Source of the DNA: Hypericibacter terrae
GTDB lineage: Bacteria > Pseudomonadota > Alphaproteobacteria > Dongiales > Dongiaceae
Length of the DNA: 64,000 nucleotides
Direction of reading: 5' to 3'
NCBI RefSeq assembly: GCF_008728855.1
Contig: NZ_CP042906.1
Span: 5,547,001 to 5,611,000, forward strand
The position numbers were made by a program, and so were the translations under genes. The notes beneath the pieces were generated by a model, which searched no databases, was not told the DNA's origin, and saw nothing but the letters and a program-made list of their open reading frames with translations. This document shows positions 53,515 through 61,941 of the stretch, one piece after another (the stretch's first letter is position 1; each line of letters opens with the position of its first letter).

Positions 53515-54426
53515 TCAGCCCGAGGCCAGCGCGGCACGACGCTGGCGCCCGACCATCGCCTCGCGATGGACGATATAGATGCCGCTGGCGACGACGATCA
53601 CGGCCCCGGTGACGAGCCAAAAATCCGGCAGGTCGCCCCAGACCAGATAGCCGAGGGTCATGGCGAAGACCAAACCCAGATAATCGAAGGGCGCGATGAT
53701 CGCGACCGCGGTCCGGCGGAAGGCCGCGGTCATGGTGAATTGCGCGACCCCGCCGATGAGGCCGATCCCCACCAGGAGCGGCATCTCCGGCCAGGTCGGC
53801 ATGACCGCGTCGAAGGGCAGCGTGGCGGCGCCGACGATGGTGGCGAAGAGCGTGAAATAGAACACGATGGCGGTGCTGCTCTCGCTGCGGCTCAGACGGC
53901 GGACCTGGGTCATGGCGAGCGCGTAGCAGAGGGCCGCTGTGATCGCGACCAGGGCCGCGGGCTGAAACACGCCGCTGCCGGGGCGCATCATGACCAGCAC
54001 GCCGACGAATCCCACGACGACCGCGCTCCAGCGGCGCGGGCCGACCTTCTCGCCCAGGAGCGGGACCGAGAGGGCCGTCATGAAGAGCGGGCCCGACGAG
54101 GCCAGCGAAACCGCCTCGCCCAGCGGCAACAAGGCGTAGCTCAGGAAGAAGCAGGCCATCGACAGGATGCCGACGCCGCCGCGAACCAGATGAGACAGGA
54201 TGTTGCGGGTGCGGATGGCGGCCCATCCGCCGGACCGGGAGACCACGATCAGGACCGGCAGGAAGGCGAAGAAGTTCCGCACGAAGACGATTTCGCCGAT
54301 CGGAAACCGCTCGGAGGCGAGCTTCACCAGCATGTCCATGGTGGTGAAGAGCAGCACCGAGAGCACCATCAGCCCGATCCCGCTCAAGGCCGAGGGGCGG
54401 GCGGCGGCCGTGGCGGGCAGGGACAT
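53515..54426 (-). CDS. EamA/DMT family permease
   Basis: 303 aa, ten membrane helices in two EamA repeats (for example GIGLMVLSVLLFTTMDMLVK, GPLFMTALSVPLLGEKVGPRRWSAVVVGFVGVLVMMRPG and GGVAQFTMTAAFRRTAVAIIAPFDYLGLVFAMTLGYL). Drug/metabolite-type exporters or importers; substrate not predictable. ATG 54426 is used; 54468 would add 14 Pro/Ser-rich residues. Convergent with gshB by 9 bases. Confidence 0.86.
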   Translation of the reverse strand: MSLPATAAARPSALSGIGLMVLSVLLFTTMDMLVKLASERFPIGEIVFVRNFFAFLPVLIVVSRSGGWAAIRTRNILSHLVRGGVGILSMACFFLSYALLPLGEAVSLASSGPLFMTALSVPLLGEKVGPRRWSAVVVGFVGVLVMMRPGSGVFQPAALVAITAALCYALAMTQVRRLSRSESSTAIVFYFTLFATIVGAATLPFDAVMPTWPEMPLLVGIGLIGGVAQFTMTAAFRRTAVAIIAPFDYLGLVFAMTLGYLVWGDLPDFWLVTGAVIVVASGIYIVHREAMVGRQRRAALASG

Positions 54427-54651
54427 CGGTGGCTTTCCGGAAGGGGCGGCGGGCAGGGACGGCCGCACTCTAACCCGACCGCAGGAATGAGGGACCGATG
54501 ATTTGGAACCGGTCTCTTATTGGGCTTAATCCAATATGTCGATGCCCTTGTTTTAACGGCGTTCGTTTGGTTTTCCCCTTGGCGCGGCCAGGGTTTTTGC
54601 CTAGCTTCGCGATCAGCGATTTTCCGACCAGGTCAGGCCAAAGGGGGTGCC

Positions 54652-55740
54652 GTGGCGCGACAGGTAGCGGTCGAAGCCAAGGGCGCGACCAAGATTTTCG
54701 GTACGGGGGAAGAGGCCGTTCACGCCCTCGACAACGTTTCCGTGGCCATCCGCGAGAACGAGTTCTTCACCTTGCTGGGCCCCTCGGGCTGCGGCAAGAC
54801 CACGCTGCTGCGCCTGATCGCCGGCTTCGAGCTGCCGAGCGCGGGCGACATCCTGCTCGCCGGGGAATCGGTCGTCCATCTGCCGCCCTATCAGCGCCCC
54901 GTCAACACGGTGTTCCAGTCCTACGCGCTGTTCCCGCATATGACCGTGGCGCAGAACATCGCCTTCGGTCTCGAGATGCGCGGCATCTCCAAGGCCGAGA
55001 CGGCGGCGCGGGTCGAGGAGATGCTGGCGCTGGTCCGGCTGGGCAAGCTCGGCGGCCGCAAGCCCTCGCAGCTCTCCGGCGGCCAGCAGCAGCGCGTGGC
55101 GCTCGCCCGGGCGCTCGCCAACCATCCCAAGCTGCTGCTGCTCGACGAGCCGCTCTCCGCGCTCGACCTCAAACTGCGCAAGGAGATGCAGATCGAGCTC
55201 AAGCGCATCCAGCTCGACACCGGCATCACCTTCATCTTCGTTACCCACGACCAGGAAGAAGCCCTGACCATGTCGGACCGCATCGCGGTCATGAGCCATG
55301 GCAAAATCCTGCAGATCGGCACGCCGACCGAGATCTATGAGCATCCGACCAGCCGCTTCGTCGCCGACTTCATCGGCGAGACCAACCTGATCGACGTGGC
55401 GCTGGGCGCGAGGTCGAACGGTCAGATGGGGCTCAAGTTGCCGGGCGGCCGTGAGATCGCCGTGCCGCTGCCGCAGGGCGTCGCGCTGGGCGACAAGGGC
55501 ACGGTCGCGATCCGGCCCGAGCGCACGTCGCTCACCAGGGATGCCGACCGGCAGCTCGCCGGCAAGATCGAGAACATCGTCTATTTCGGCACCGACACGA
55601 GCTACTTCGTCACGCTCGCCGACGGCAAGACGTTCCATGTCCGGGTGCAGAATCGCGAAGGGGCCCGCATGGGCTTCGACAAGGGCGAGGAGGTCGGCAT
55701 CCGCTTCGCGACCGACGCCGCCCAGCTCCTGCGCGATTGA
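54652..55740 (+). CDS. potA: Polyamine ABC transporter ATP-binding protein PotA
   Basis: 362 aa from GTG with AAAGGGGG 4 bases upstream. Walker A GPSGCGKTT, Q-loop TVFQSYALFPHMTV, signature [16 protein letters not shown], Walker B LLLLDEPLSALDLKLRKEMQ, His in THDQEEALTMSD, and a C-terminal TOBE regulatory domain. First gene of potABCD. The 225-base region before it (54427-54651) must hold the promoter; no clear hexamers are seen. Confidence 0.93.
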   Translation: MARQVAVEAKGATKIFGTGEEAVHALDNVSVAIRENEFFTLLGPSGCGKTTLLRLIAGFELPSAGDILLAGESVVHLPPYQRPVNTVFQSYALFPHMTVAQNIAFGLEMRGISKAETAARVEEMLALVRLGKLGGRKPSQLSGGQQQRVALARALANHPKLLLLDEPLSALDLKLRKEMQIELKRIQLDTGITFIFVTHDQEEALTMSDRIAVMSHGKILQIGTPTEIYEHPTSRFVADFIGETNLIDVALGARSNGQMGLKLPGGREIAVPLPQGVALGDKGTVAIRPERTSLTRDADRQLAGKIENIVYFGTDTSYFVTLADGKTFHVRVQNREGARMGFDKGEEVGIRFATDAAQLLRD

Positions 55741-55754
55741 GGCGTCGGGCGCTC

Positions 55755-56714
55755 ATGGCGAGTATCGACGCGACCGCAACCCCGACCAGCAGCGACAAGC
55801 TGGCCCAGACCCGAGCCGAGGTAAAGCGGCGCGAGACGCTGAAGCGCGCCGGGCTGCTGTCGCCGGCGATGCTGATCATCGTCGTCTTCGGGATCCTGCC
55901 GCTGTTCATCGTCCTGTTCTATTCCTTCCTCGAGGCCGGCGCCTATGGCGGCGTCGAATGGAAGTTCTCGGTCGATGCCTATGTGACCTTCCTCTTCAAC
56001 CGCGACCTGTTCGATCCCACGATCCTGCATTTCTCGCCATCCTATCTGCAGATCTTCGCGCGTTCCTTCATCGTCGCCGGCGTCGCCACGGCCATCTGCC
56101 TGCTGGTCGGATTCCCGGCCGCCTATTTCATGGCGACGCGCCCGCCCAAGACGCGCAATCTCTGGCTCTTCCTGGTGACGCTGCCCTTCTGGACCAACCT
56201 CCTGGTGCGCAGCTTCGCGATGATGCTGATCATCCGCGACCAGGGGCTGATCAACGGCTTCCTGATGTGGACCGGGATCATCCAGCAGCCGATCGTGATG
56301 CTCTACACGCCCTTCGCCGTGGCGCTGGGCCTGCTCTACGCCTTCCTGCCCTTCATGGTGCTGCCGCTCTATGCCAGCCTCGAGAAGATCGACTTCCGGC
56401 TGGTCGAGGCCGGGTTCGATCTCTATGCGACGCGCGGTCAGGTGCTGTGGCGGATCATCATCCCGCTGGCCAGGCCCGGCATCATCGCCGGCTGCATCCT
56501 GGTCTTCATCCCCGGTCTCGGCGCTTACATCACGCCGGCGCTCCTGGGCGGCGGGCGCGACCTGATGATCGGCAATCTGATCGCCCAGCAGTTCGGCACC
56601 GGCCGCAACTGGCCCTTCGGATCGGCCATGGCGCTGATCCTGATGGCCGTGGTGCTGGTCTTCCTGATGATCTATGCGAGCGTCACCGGCCGCCAGAAGG
56701 TGCGCCATGGCTGA
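55755..56714 (+). CDS. potB: Polyamine ABC transporter permease PotB
   Basis: 319 aa, six membrane helices with a ~40-residue cytoplasmic N-terminus. Permease EAA loop EAGFDLYATRGQVLWRIIIPLARPGIIAG, and ARSFIVAGVATAICLLVGFPAAYFMA. ATG 55755 was chosen over an in-frame start at 55737, which abuts the potA stop. Its stop overlaps the potC ATG. Confidence 0.93.
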   Translation: MASIDATATPTSSDKLAQTRAEVKRRETLKRAGLLSPAMLIIVVFGILPLFIVLFYSFLEAGAYGGVEWKFSVDAYVTFLFNRDLFDPTILHFSPSYLQIFARSFIVAGVATAICLLVGFPAAYFMATRPPKTRNLWLFLVTLPFWTNLLVRSFAMMLIIRDQGLINGFLMWTGIIQQPIVMLYTPFAVALGLLYAFLPFMVLPLYASLEKIDFRLVEAGFDLYATRGQVLWRIIIPLARPGIIAGCILVFIPGLGAYITPALLGGGRDLMIGNLIAQQFGTGRNWPFGSAMALILMAVVLVFLMIYASVTGRQKVRHG

Positions 56715-57558
56715 CGTCACCGCACCCGCTCCCTTCGTCGCCACCCGCCGCCAGCGGCGGATGCTCGACATGACCTATCAGCCGGGCTTCCGCGCGATCG
56801 CCTATTTCTGCCTCTTCATGCTCTATGCGCCGATCCTGGTGCTGGTGGTCTATTCCTTCAACGCCAACCGCTCGGTCACGATCTGGACCGGGTTCAGCAT
56901 CGACTGGTTCATCAAGGTCGTGAACAACGACCAGATCAAGAATGCGGCGCTGACCTCGTTCAAGATCGCCGTGGTCGCCACCATCGGCGCCACCATCGCC
57001 GCCACCGCGGCCGCCCTCGCCACCACGCGCACCACGCCCTATCGGGGGCTGGCCAGCGTCTATGTCGTCATCAACCTGCCCTTGATGGTGCCGGAGATCG
57101 TGACGGCGGTCGCGACCCTATCCTTCTTCGCCATGGGGCGCACGCTCCTGGGGATCGACCTGGGCCTCGCCAATCTGATGCTGGCCCATATGGTCTTCTG
57201 CATCCCCTTCGCCTATCTGCCGATCCGCGCCCGGCTCGAGGATATGGACCGGACCCTGGAACAGGCGGCGGCCGACCTCTATGCCAGCCCCTGGCACGCC
57301 TTCCGGCGGGTGACCCTGCCGCTGCTGACGCCCGGCATCATCGCCGGCGCGATGCTGGCCTTCATCACCTCGATCGACGACGTCACCATCACCACCCTCG
57401 TGGCGGGTCCCGGCCAGACCACGCTGCCGATCTACATTTTCGGCCAGATCAGACGCGGCATAACGCCTGAAACCAATGCGGTTTCGACGATTATGCTGGT
57501 GGTTTCCGTACTATTGGTTAGCTTGTTCTTCTTCCTCGCGCAGAGGCGGAAGAAGTAA
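56707..57558 (+). CDS. potC: Polyamine ABC transporter permease PotC
   Basis: 283 aa. Six membrane helices; EAA loop EQAAADLYASPWHAFRRVTLPLLTPGIIAG and the SFKIAVVATIGATIAATAAALA segment are typical of PotC. Starts inside the potB stop (ATGGCTGA overlap). Forms the channel with PotB. Confidence 0.93.
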   Translation: MADVTAPAPFVATRRQRRMLDMTYQPGFRAIAYFCLFMLYAPILVLVVYSFNANRSVTIWTGFSIDWFIKVVNNDQIKNAALTSFKIAVVATIGATIAATAAALATTRTTPYRGLASVYVVINLPLMVPEIVTAVATLSFFAMGRTLLGIDLGLANLMLAHMVFCIPFAYLPIRARLEDMDRTLEQAAADLYASPWHAFRRVTLPLLTPGIIAGAMLAFITSIDDVTITTLVAGPGQTTLPIYIFGQIRRGITPETNAVSTIMLVVSVLLVSLFFFLAQRRKK

Positions 57559-57600
57559 CTCCGGCCTTCGACCGGATCGTTTGAGAGAAAGGAACTATCT

Positions 57601-58806
57601 ATGAGGAATCGCCTTTTCGGCGGCCTGGTTGGCGTGGCGGTCGCCTTTGCGGCGCTGACGCTGGCCGGTTGCGACGAGAAGAAGGAAGAGCAGGCATCTA
57701 GCTCGACCTCGACCACCGACAGCACCGCCAGTAGCTCCTCGACCGCGTCGACCACCACCGCGACGACGGACACGAGTGCGAGCTCCTCGAGCACGACGAG
57801 CACGCCGACCACCACCACCCAGGAAACGGCGGCGGCGCCCGAGGGCGGCGAGCTCCATATCTACAATTGGGGCAATTACACCAACCCCGACCTGATCAAG
57901 AAGTTCGAGGACACCTACAAGGTCAAGGTCACCCTCGACGACTACGATTCGAACGAGGTGATGCTGGCCAAGATCAAGGGCGGCGCCACGGGCTACGACA
58001 TCGTCGTGCCGTCCGACTACATGGTCGCGGTCATGATCAAGGAAGGCCTCCTCGAGGAGACCAAGCCCAATACGATGGAGAACTTCAAGAATGTCGATCC
58101 GCGCTGGGTCGACGTCTATTGGGACAAGGGCCGCAACTACACGGTTCCCTGGCAGTGGGGAACGACCGCCTTCACGGTTAACACCGATGTCTATAAGGGC
58201 GACGTCAACACCTACAAGCTGCTCTTCGACCCGCCGCCGGAGCTGCAGGGCCGCATCAACATGCTCGATGACATGAACGAGGTCATCAATGCAGGGTTGC
58301 GCTATCTGAACCTGCCCCGCTGCAACAAGAACCCGGAAGACCTGAAGAAGCTCACCGAGCTGCTGATGGGTTCGAAGAAGTACTGGCGCACCTTCGACTA
58401 TGCGACGATCGAGAAGCTGACCTCGAAGGACGTCGACCTGTCGCAGCAGTGGAACGGCGCGTCCTTGCGCGTCCGCACCCAGATGCCCTCGATGGTCTAT
58501 GCCTATCCGAAGGAAGGCCTGACCGGCTGGATGGACAATGTCGCCGTGCTCAAGGGCGCGCCCGACTTGGAGAACGCGAAGAAGTTCCAGAACTTCGTGA
58601 TGGATCCGGAAAACGCCGCCCTCATCTCCAACTTCGCGAACTATGCCAACGGCATCGTCGGCAGCGAGAAATTCATGAAGAAGGAAATGGCGGATGCGCC
58701 GGAGATCATCATGCCGGCGAGCGCGCCGGCGCCGGAGTTCCTGCCGCCTTGCGACGACGACACGGTCAAGCTGTACAACGCGATCTGGACCGAGCTGAAG
58801 AAGTAG
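57601..58806 (+). CDS. potD: Polyamine-binding lipoprotein PotD with long Ser/Thr linker
   Basis: 401 aa. PotD-type binding protein (LHIYNWGNYTNPDLIKKFEDTYKVKVTLDDYDSNE, YDIVVPSDYMVAVMIKEGLLEE, WQWGTTAFTVNTDVY). Unlike the usual soluble periplasmic PotD, it has a lipobox LAGC with Cys24 followed by Asp25; an Asp at +2 is the inner-membrane retention signal in enterics. Residues 32-79 are almost entirely Ser/Thr/Ala (a flexible tether). It would therefore sit on the outer face of the inner membrane beside PotBC. GAAAGGA precedes ATG 57601. Confidence 0.93.
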   Translation: MRNRLFGGLVGVAVAFAALTLAGCDEKKEEQASSSTSTTDSTASSSSTASTTTATTDTSASSSSTTSTPTTTTQETAAAPEGGELHIYNWGNYTNPDLIKKFEDTYKVKVTLDDYDSNEVMLAKIKGGATGYDIVVPSDYMVAVMIKEGLLEETKPNTMENFKNVDPRWVDVYWDKGRNYTVPWQWGTTAFTVNTDVYKGDVNTYKLLFDPPPELQGRINMLDDMNEVINAGLRYLNLPRCNKNPEDLKKLTELLMGSKKYWRTFDYATIEKLTSKDVDLSQQWNGASLRVRTQMPSMVYAYPKEGLTGWMDNVAVLKGAPDLENAKKFQNFVMDPENAALISNFANYANGIVGSEKFMKKEMADAPEIIMPASAPAPEFLPPCDDDTVKLYNAIWTELKK

Positions 58807-58849
58807 GCCCCGGACCCCGGTTTCGGCCGGGTGCCAGGGAATCGAACGA

Positions 58850-58883
58850 GGCCGGGTGGCATCTGCCGCCCGGCCTTTTCTTT
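58850..58883 (+). terminator. Rho-independent terminator after potD
   Basis: GGCCGGGTGGCA (58850-58861) pairs with TGCCGCCCGGCC (58864-58875), with one G-U pair, followed by TTTTCTTT. It lies 44 bases after the potD stop and should end the potABCD transcript. Confidence 0.85.
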
Positions 58884-59026
58884 GCCCGGCTCTTCGCCCG
58901 CGACCGGCCGAAACCGGGGCTTGCGGAACGGGTCCGCGCTGCCGAATGTTCTCCCATTGCGCCCGGGTCCGGCCGGGGGCATTAAGAAGCCCGACCCTCG
59001 AGACCCATCCCAGGAATTCCACCCGA

Positions 59027-60052
59027 ATGAAGACCATTTTCACCGAAGATCACCGGCTGCAGGACGGCAAGGCCGAGCTCATCGACGGCAAGCTGATGCC
59101 CTGTTTCGAGATGCCGCGCCGGGCCGAGATCGTGATCGCGCGCGTGCGCGACCAGAAGCTGGGCGAGGTGGCGGCGCCGGAGAAGTTCGGCACCGACCCG
59201 ATCCTGCGCGTCCACAAGCCCGACTTCGTGCGTTTCATCGAGACCGCCTGGGGCGAGTGGGTGCAGCAGCATGGCAGCTACGACGCGCTGCCGCTCAACT
59301 GGATCGCCCCGGGCATGCGCCGGATCCTGCCCGAGACCATCGACGGCAAGCTCTCCTATTACTCCTTCGATGCCGGCACGCCGATCACCGCCGGCACCTG
59401 GCGCGCGGCGGTCGCCGCGACCGAGGTGGCGATGACCGGCATGAAGCTGGTGAAGGGCGGCGAGCGCGGCGCCTTCGCGCTCTGCCGTCCGCCCGGCCAT
59501 CATGCGGGCTCCGACTATTACGGCGGCTATTGCTTCTTCAACAATGCCGCCATCGCGGCCCAGGGCTTCCGCGACGGCGGGGCGGCGCGGGTGGCGGTGC
59601 TCGATGTCGATTATCACCATGGCAACGGCACGCAGGAGATCTTCTACAAGCGCGAGGACGTGCTGACGATCTCGATCCATGCCGATCCGAAGCAGGAATT
59701 CCCGTTCTTCCTCGGCCATGCCGACGAGCGCGGCGAGGGCAGGGGCGAGGGCTTCCATCTCAACCTGCCGCTGCCCTGGGGCATCGGCTGGGCCGAATAT
59801 GGCACGGCGCTCGACACCGCCATGCGCCGGCTGACCGAGTTCGCGCCCGACGCCATCGTGGTCTCGCTCGGCGTCGACACCTTCGAGAAGGATCCGATCT
59901 CGAAATTCAAGCTGAAGCATGAGGACTATATCCGCATCGGCGAGGCCGTCGCCGCCGCCGGCAAGCCGACGCTCTTCGTCATGGAAGGCGGTTATGCGGT
60001 CGAGGAGCTCGGCGTCAACGCCGTGAACGTCCTGCAGGGCTTCGAGTCGTAG
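59027..60052 (+). CDS. Histone deacetylase-like acetylpolyamine amidohydrolase, first copy
   Basis: 341 aa. HDAC-fold zinc hydrolase: CRPPGHHAGSDYYGGYCFFNN (His pair), AVLDVDYHHGNGTQ (zinc-binding D-x-H), SLGVDTFEKDP (third zinc ligand region) and MEGGYAVEELG (catalytic Tyr) are intact. Bacterial members remove the acetyl group from N-acetylputrescine/spermidine. It follows potABCD, which fits use of imported acetylated polyamines. ATG 59027 has AGGA upstream. It is paralogous to the next gene. Confidence 0.9.
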   Translation: MKTIFTEDHRLQDGKAELIDGKLMPCFEMPRRAEIVIARVRDQKLGEVAAPEKFGTDPILRVHKPDFVRFIETAWGEWVQQHGSYDALPLNWIAPGMRRILPETIDGKLSYYSFDAGTPITAGTWRAAVAATEVAMTGMKLVKGGERGAFALCRPPGHHAGSDYYGGYCFFNNAAIAAQGFRDGGAARVAVLDVDYHHGNGTQEIFYKREDVLTISIHADPKQEFPFFLGHADERGEGRGEGFHLNLPLPWGIGWAEYGTALDTAMRRLTEFAPDAIVVSLGVDTFEKDPISKFKLKHEDYIRIGEAVAAAGKPTLFVMEGGYAVEELGVNAVNVLQGFES

Positions 60053-60088
60053 TTGTCCGCCCGCGAACGGCCGCGTTGGTTTGTTTTC

Positions 60089-60128
60089 CGCTTGCGGACG
60101 ACTGCCCCGCCAACCCCGTCCGCAAGCG
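60089..60128. repeat. 12-bp perfect inverted repeat upstream of the second deacetylase gene
   Basis: CGCTTGCGGACG (60089-60100) and its complement (60117-60128) flank 16 bases. It ends just before the AAGGTAAGGA ribosome site of the gene at 60150, so it could occlude translation or bind a regulator. No T-run for termination. Confidence 0.5.
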
Positions 60129-60149
60129 TAAGGTAAGGATCGTCCATCT

Positions 60150-61190
60150 ATGATCACGATCGCCAGCGAGGATCACCGGCTGCATGCGCCGAAGGGCGAG
60201 TTCTCGTTCGGCGAGTTCGTGCCGCCTTACGAAAATCCGCGCCGGGTCGACAGCATCCTCGCCCGCATCGCCGAGACGCGACTGGGGCCGGTGCGCCCGC
60301 CCGAGCGCTTCGGCGCCGACCTGATCCGCAGGGTGCATAACGCGCCCCTGCTGGGTTTCCTCGAGACCGCCTGGACGCAATGGCAGGCGCAGTTCGGGCC
60401 CGACGCACCGCCGGCCCTGCCCTTGAGCTGGCCGGTCGGCGGGATGCGGGCCATCGAGCCCGAGGGCATCACCGGCAAGTTCGCCTTTTTCGCGCTCGAC
60501 GCCTCGACCGCGATCACGCCGACCTCCTGGGCCGCGGTGCGCTCGGCGGTCGACGTGGCCTTGAGCGCGCAGAAGCTCGTGGCCGGGGGCGAGCGCGCGG
60601 CCTTCGCGCTCTGCCGTCCGCCCGGCCATCACGCGACGCCCGACAATTACGGCGGCTATTGCTTCGTCAACAACGCCGCGGTCGCGGCCGAGGCCTTCCG
60701 CCAGGCGGGTGCCGCACGGGTCGCGGTGCTCGATGTCGACTACCATCATGGCAACGGCACGCAGGCGATCTTCTATCGCCGTCCCGACGTGATGTTCGCC
60801 TCGCTCCATGCCTCGCCCGAGACGACCTATCCTTATTTCAGCGGCTATGCCGATGAGATCGGCGAGGGCCCGGGCGAGGGTTTCAACGCGAACTATCCGC
60901 TGCGGCACGGCACCGCCTGGAACGCCTATGGCGCGGCGCTCGATCACGCGCTCGCGCGGATCGAAGGCTATGGTCCCGATGCGCTGGTGATCTCGCTCGG
61001 CGTCGATACCTTCGAGAAGGACCCGATCTCGCATCTGAAGCTGCGCAGCGAGGATTACATCCGCATCGGCGAGGCGATCGCGCGCCTGAAGCGTCCGACC
61101 CTGTTCGTGATGGAGGGCGGCTACGCGATCGAGGAGCTCGGCCTCAACACCGTCAATCTGCTGCAGGGCTTCGAAGCAAAGGTTGGCTGA
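60150..61190 (+). CDS. Histone deacetylase-like acetylpolyamine amidohydrolase, second copy
   Basis: 346 aa, clearly paralogous to the gene at 59027: CRPPGHHATPDNYGGYCFVNN, AVLDVDYHHGNGTQAIFYRR, SLGVDTFEKDPISHLKL, MEGGYAIEELG. All metal and catalytic motifs are retained, so both copies should be active, perhaps on different acetylated amines. AAGGTAAGGA precedes ATG 60150. Overall identity to its neighbour is moderate, so the duplication is not recent. Confidence 0.9.
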   Translation: MITIASEDHRLHAPKGEFSFGEFVPPYENPRRVDSILARIAETRLGPVRPPERFGADLIRRVHNAPLLGFLETAWTQWQAQFGPDAPPALPLSWPVGGMRAIEPEGITGKFAFFALDASTAITPTSWAAVRSAVDVALSAQKLVAGGERAAFALCRPPGHHATPDNYGGYCFVNNAAVAAEAFRQAGAARVAVLDVDYHHGNGTQAIFYRRPDVMFASLHASPETTYPYFSGYADEIGEGPGEGFNANYPLRHGTAWNAYGAALDHALARIEGYGPDALVISLGVDTFEKDPISHLKLRSEDYIRIGEAIARLKRPTLFVMEGGYAIEELGLNTVNLLQGFEAKVG

Positions 61191-61194
61191 TGGC

Positions 61195-61941
61195 TCATCC
61201 GGCGCTGCCGGTCCAGAGCCAGACGCGCAAGGGACCCAGCGCGCGGAAGCCCGCCTCGAGCGCCAGCGCCAGATCCTCGTCGCGCTCATACCCGACGACC
61301 GGAAGTCCGGGAGCGCGCGCCTGGGCCTCGCGGCGGCATTCATTCCAGACCGAGGCACGCGCCGTTTCCGGCCCGAACAGATTCGACAGCCCGATCGCGC
61401 CGGCCGACAGGTTCAGCACAGCGCCGGCCACGATCTCCTCGCCGAGACGGCCCGCCAAGATCGCGATCGTGGAATCCTGCAGCAACGCCGGCTGGAAGAT
61501 CGCGGCCGAGCCCGCCGAGAGATCGCGCCGCCAGGCCGTCTCCCAGGCCACGAGATCGTCGGGACGCTCGACCCGGTGCCAGCGGATCGAAAGATCCTCC
61601 GCCGGCGGGGAAACTTCGTCGGGCGGCAGCCCGATCCAGCTCGCCTCGAACAGGCAGTCGAACCCCTGCGCCGTCAGATCGAGGGCCGCGAAGCTGTCCT
61701 TGACCGCCCAGGGCAAGGGCGGGCCGTTCTCGAGCAGCGCCGCCACGCGCTCGCGCTGCGCCGCCTGGCCCTCGGCGGTCAGGGTGATCAGGTTGGGATA
61801 GAACAGCGGCAGCTTGCCGTCGCTGAACCAGAGCTCAGGCAGAAATCTCCCGCCGGCGCCGTGGCTGCGCGCGACCGCATCGCACCAGTCCGCATTGTTG
61901 CGCGCCGCCTGCGCAATCGAGATGTCGCTTTCCCTGGCCAT
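61195..61941 (-). CDS. Uncharacterised protein, GNAT-like fold possible
   Basis: 248 aa. Contains WETAWRRDLSAGSAAIFQPALLQDSTIAILAGRLGEEIVAGAVLNLSAGAIGLSNLFGP, which has the strand/helix rhythm of a GNAT acetyltransferase without a clear acetyl-CoA loop. No signal peptide. It is immediately downstream of the TPR/glycosyltransferase-like gene on the same strand (stop/start touching), so the two are probably translated together. Function unknown. Confidence 0.7.
   Translation of the reverse strand: MARESDISIAQAARNNADWCDAVARSHGAGGRFLPELWFSDGKLPLFYPNLITLTAEGQAAQRERVAALLENGPPLPWAVKDSFAALDLTAQGFDCLFEASWIGLPPDEVSPPAEDLSIRWHRVERPDDLVAWETAWRRDLSAGSAAIFQPALLQDSTIAILAGRLGEEIVAGAVLNLSAGAIGLSNLFGPETARASVWNECRREAQARAPGLPVVGYERDEDLALALEAGFRALGPLRVWLWTGSAG

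Noticed and set aside
54427-54651. Short open frame before potA that could be a leader peptide
   Set aside because: It stays open into the wrong frame of potA and has no ribosome site; potA has a clear GTG start with AAAGGGGG.
58828-58850. GGGAATCGAACG near 58837 recalls the T-arm of a tRNA
   Set aside because: There is no acceptor stem, anticodon arm or D-arm around it; it lies in the potD 3' region just before the terminator.
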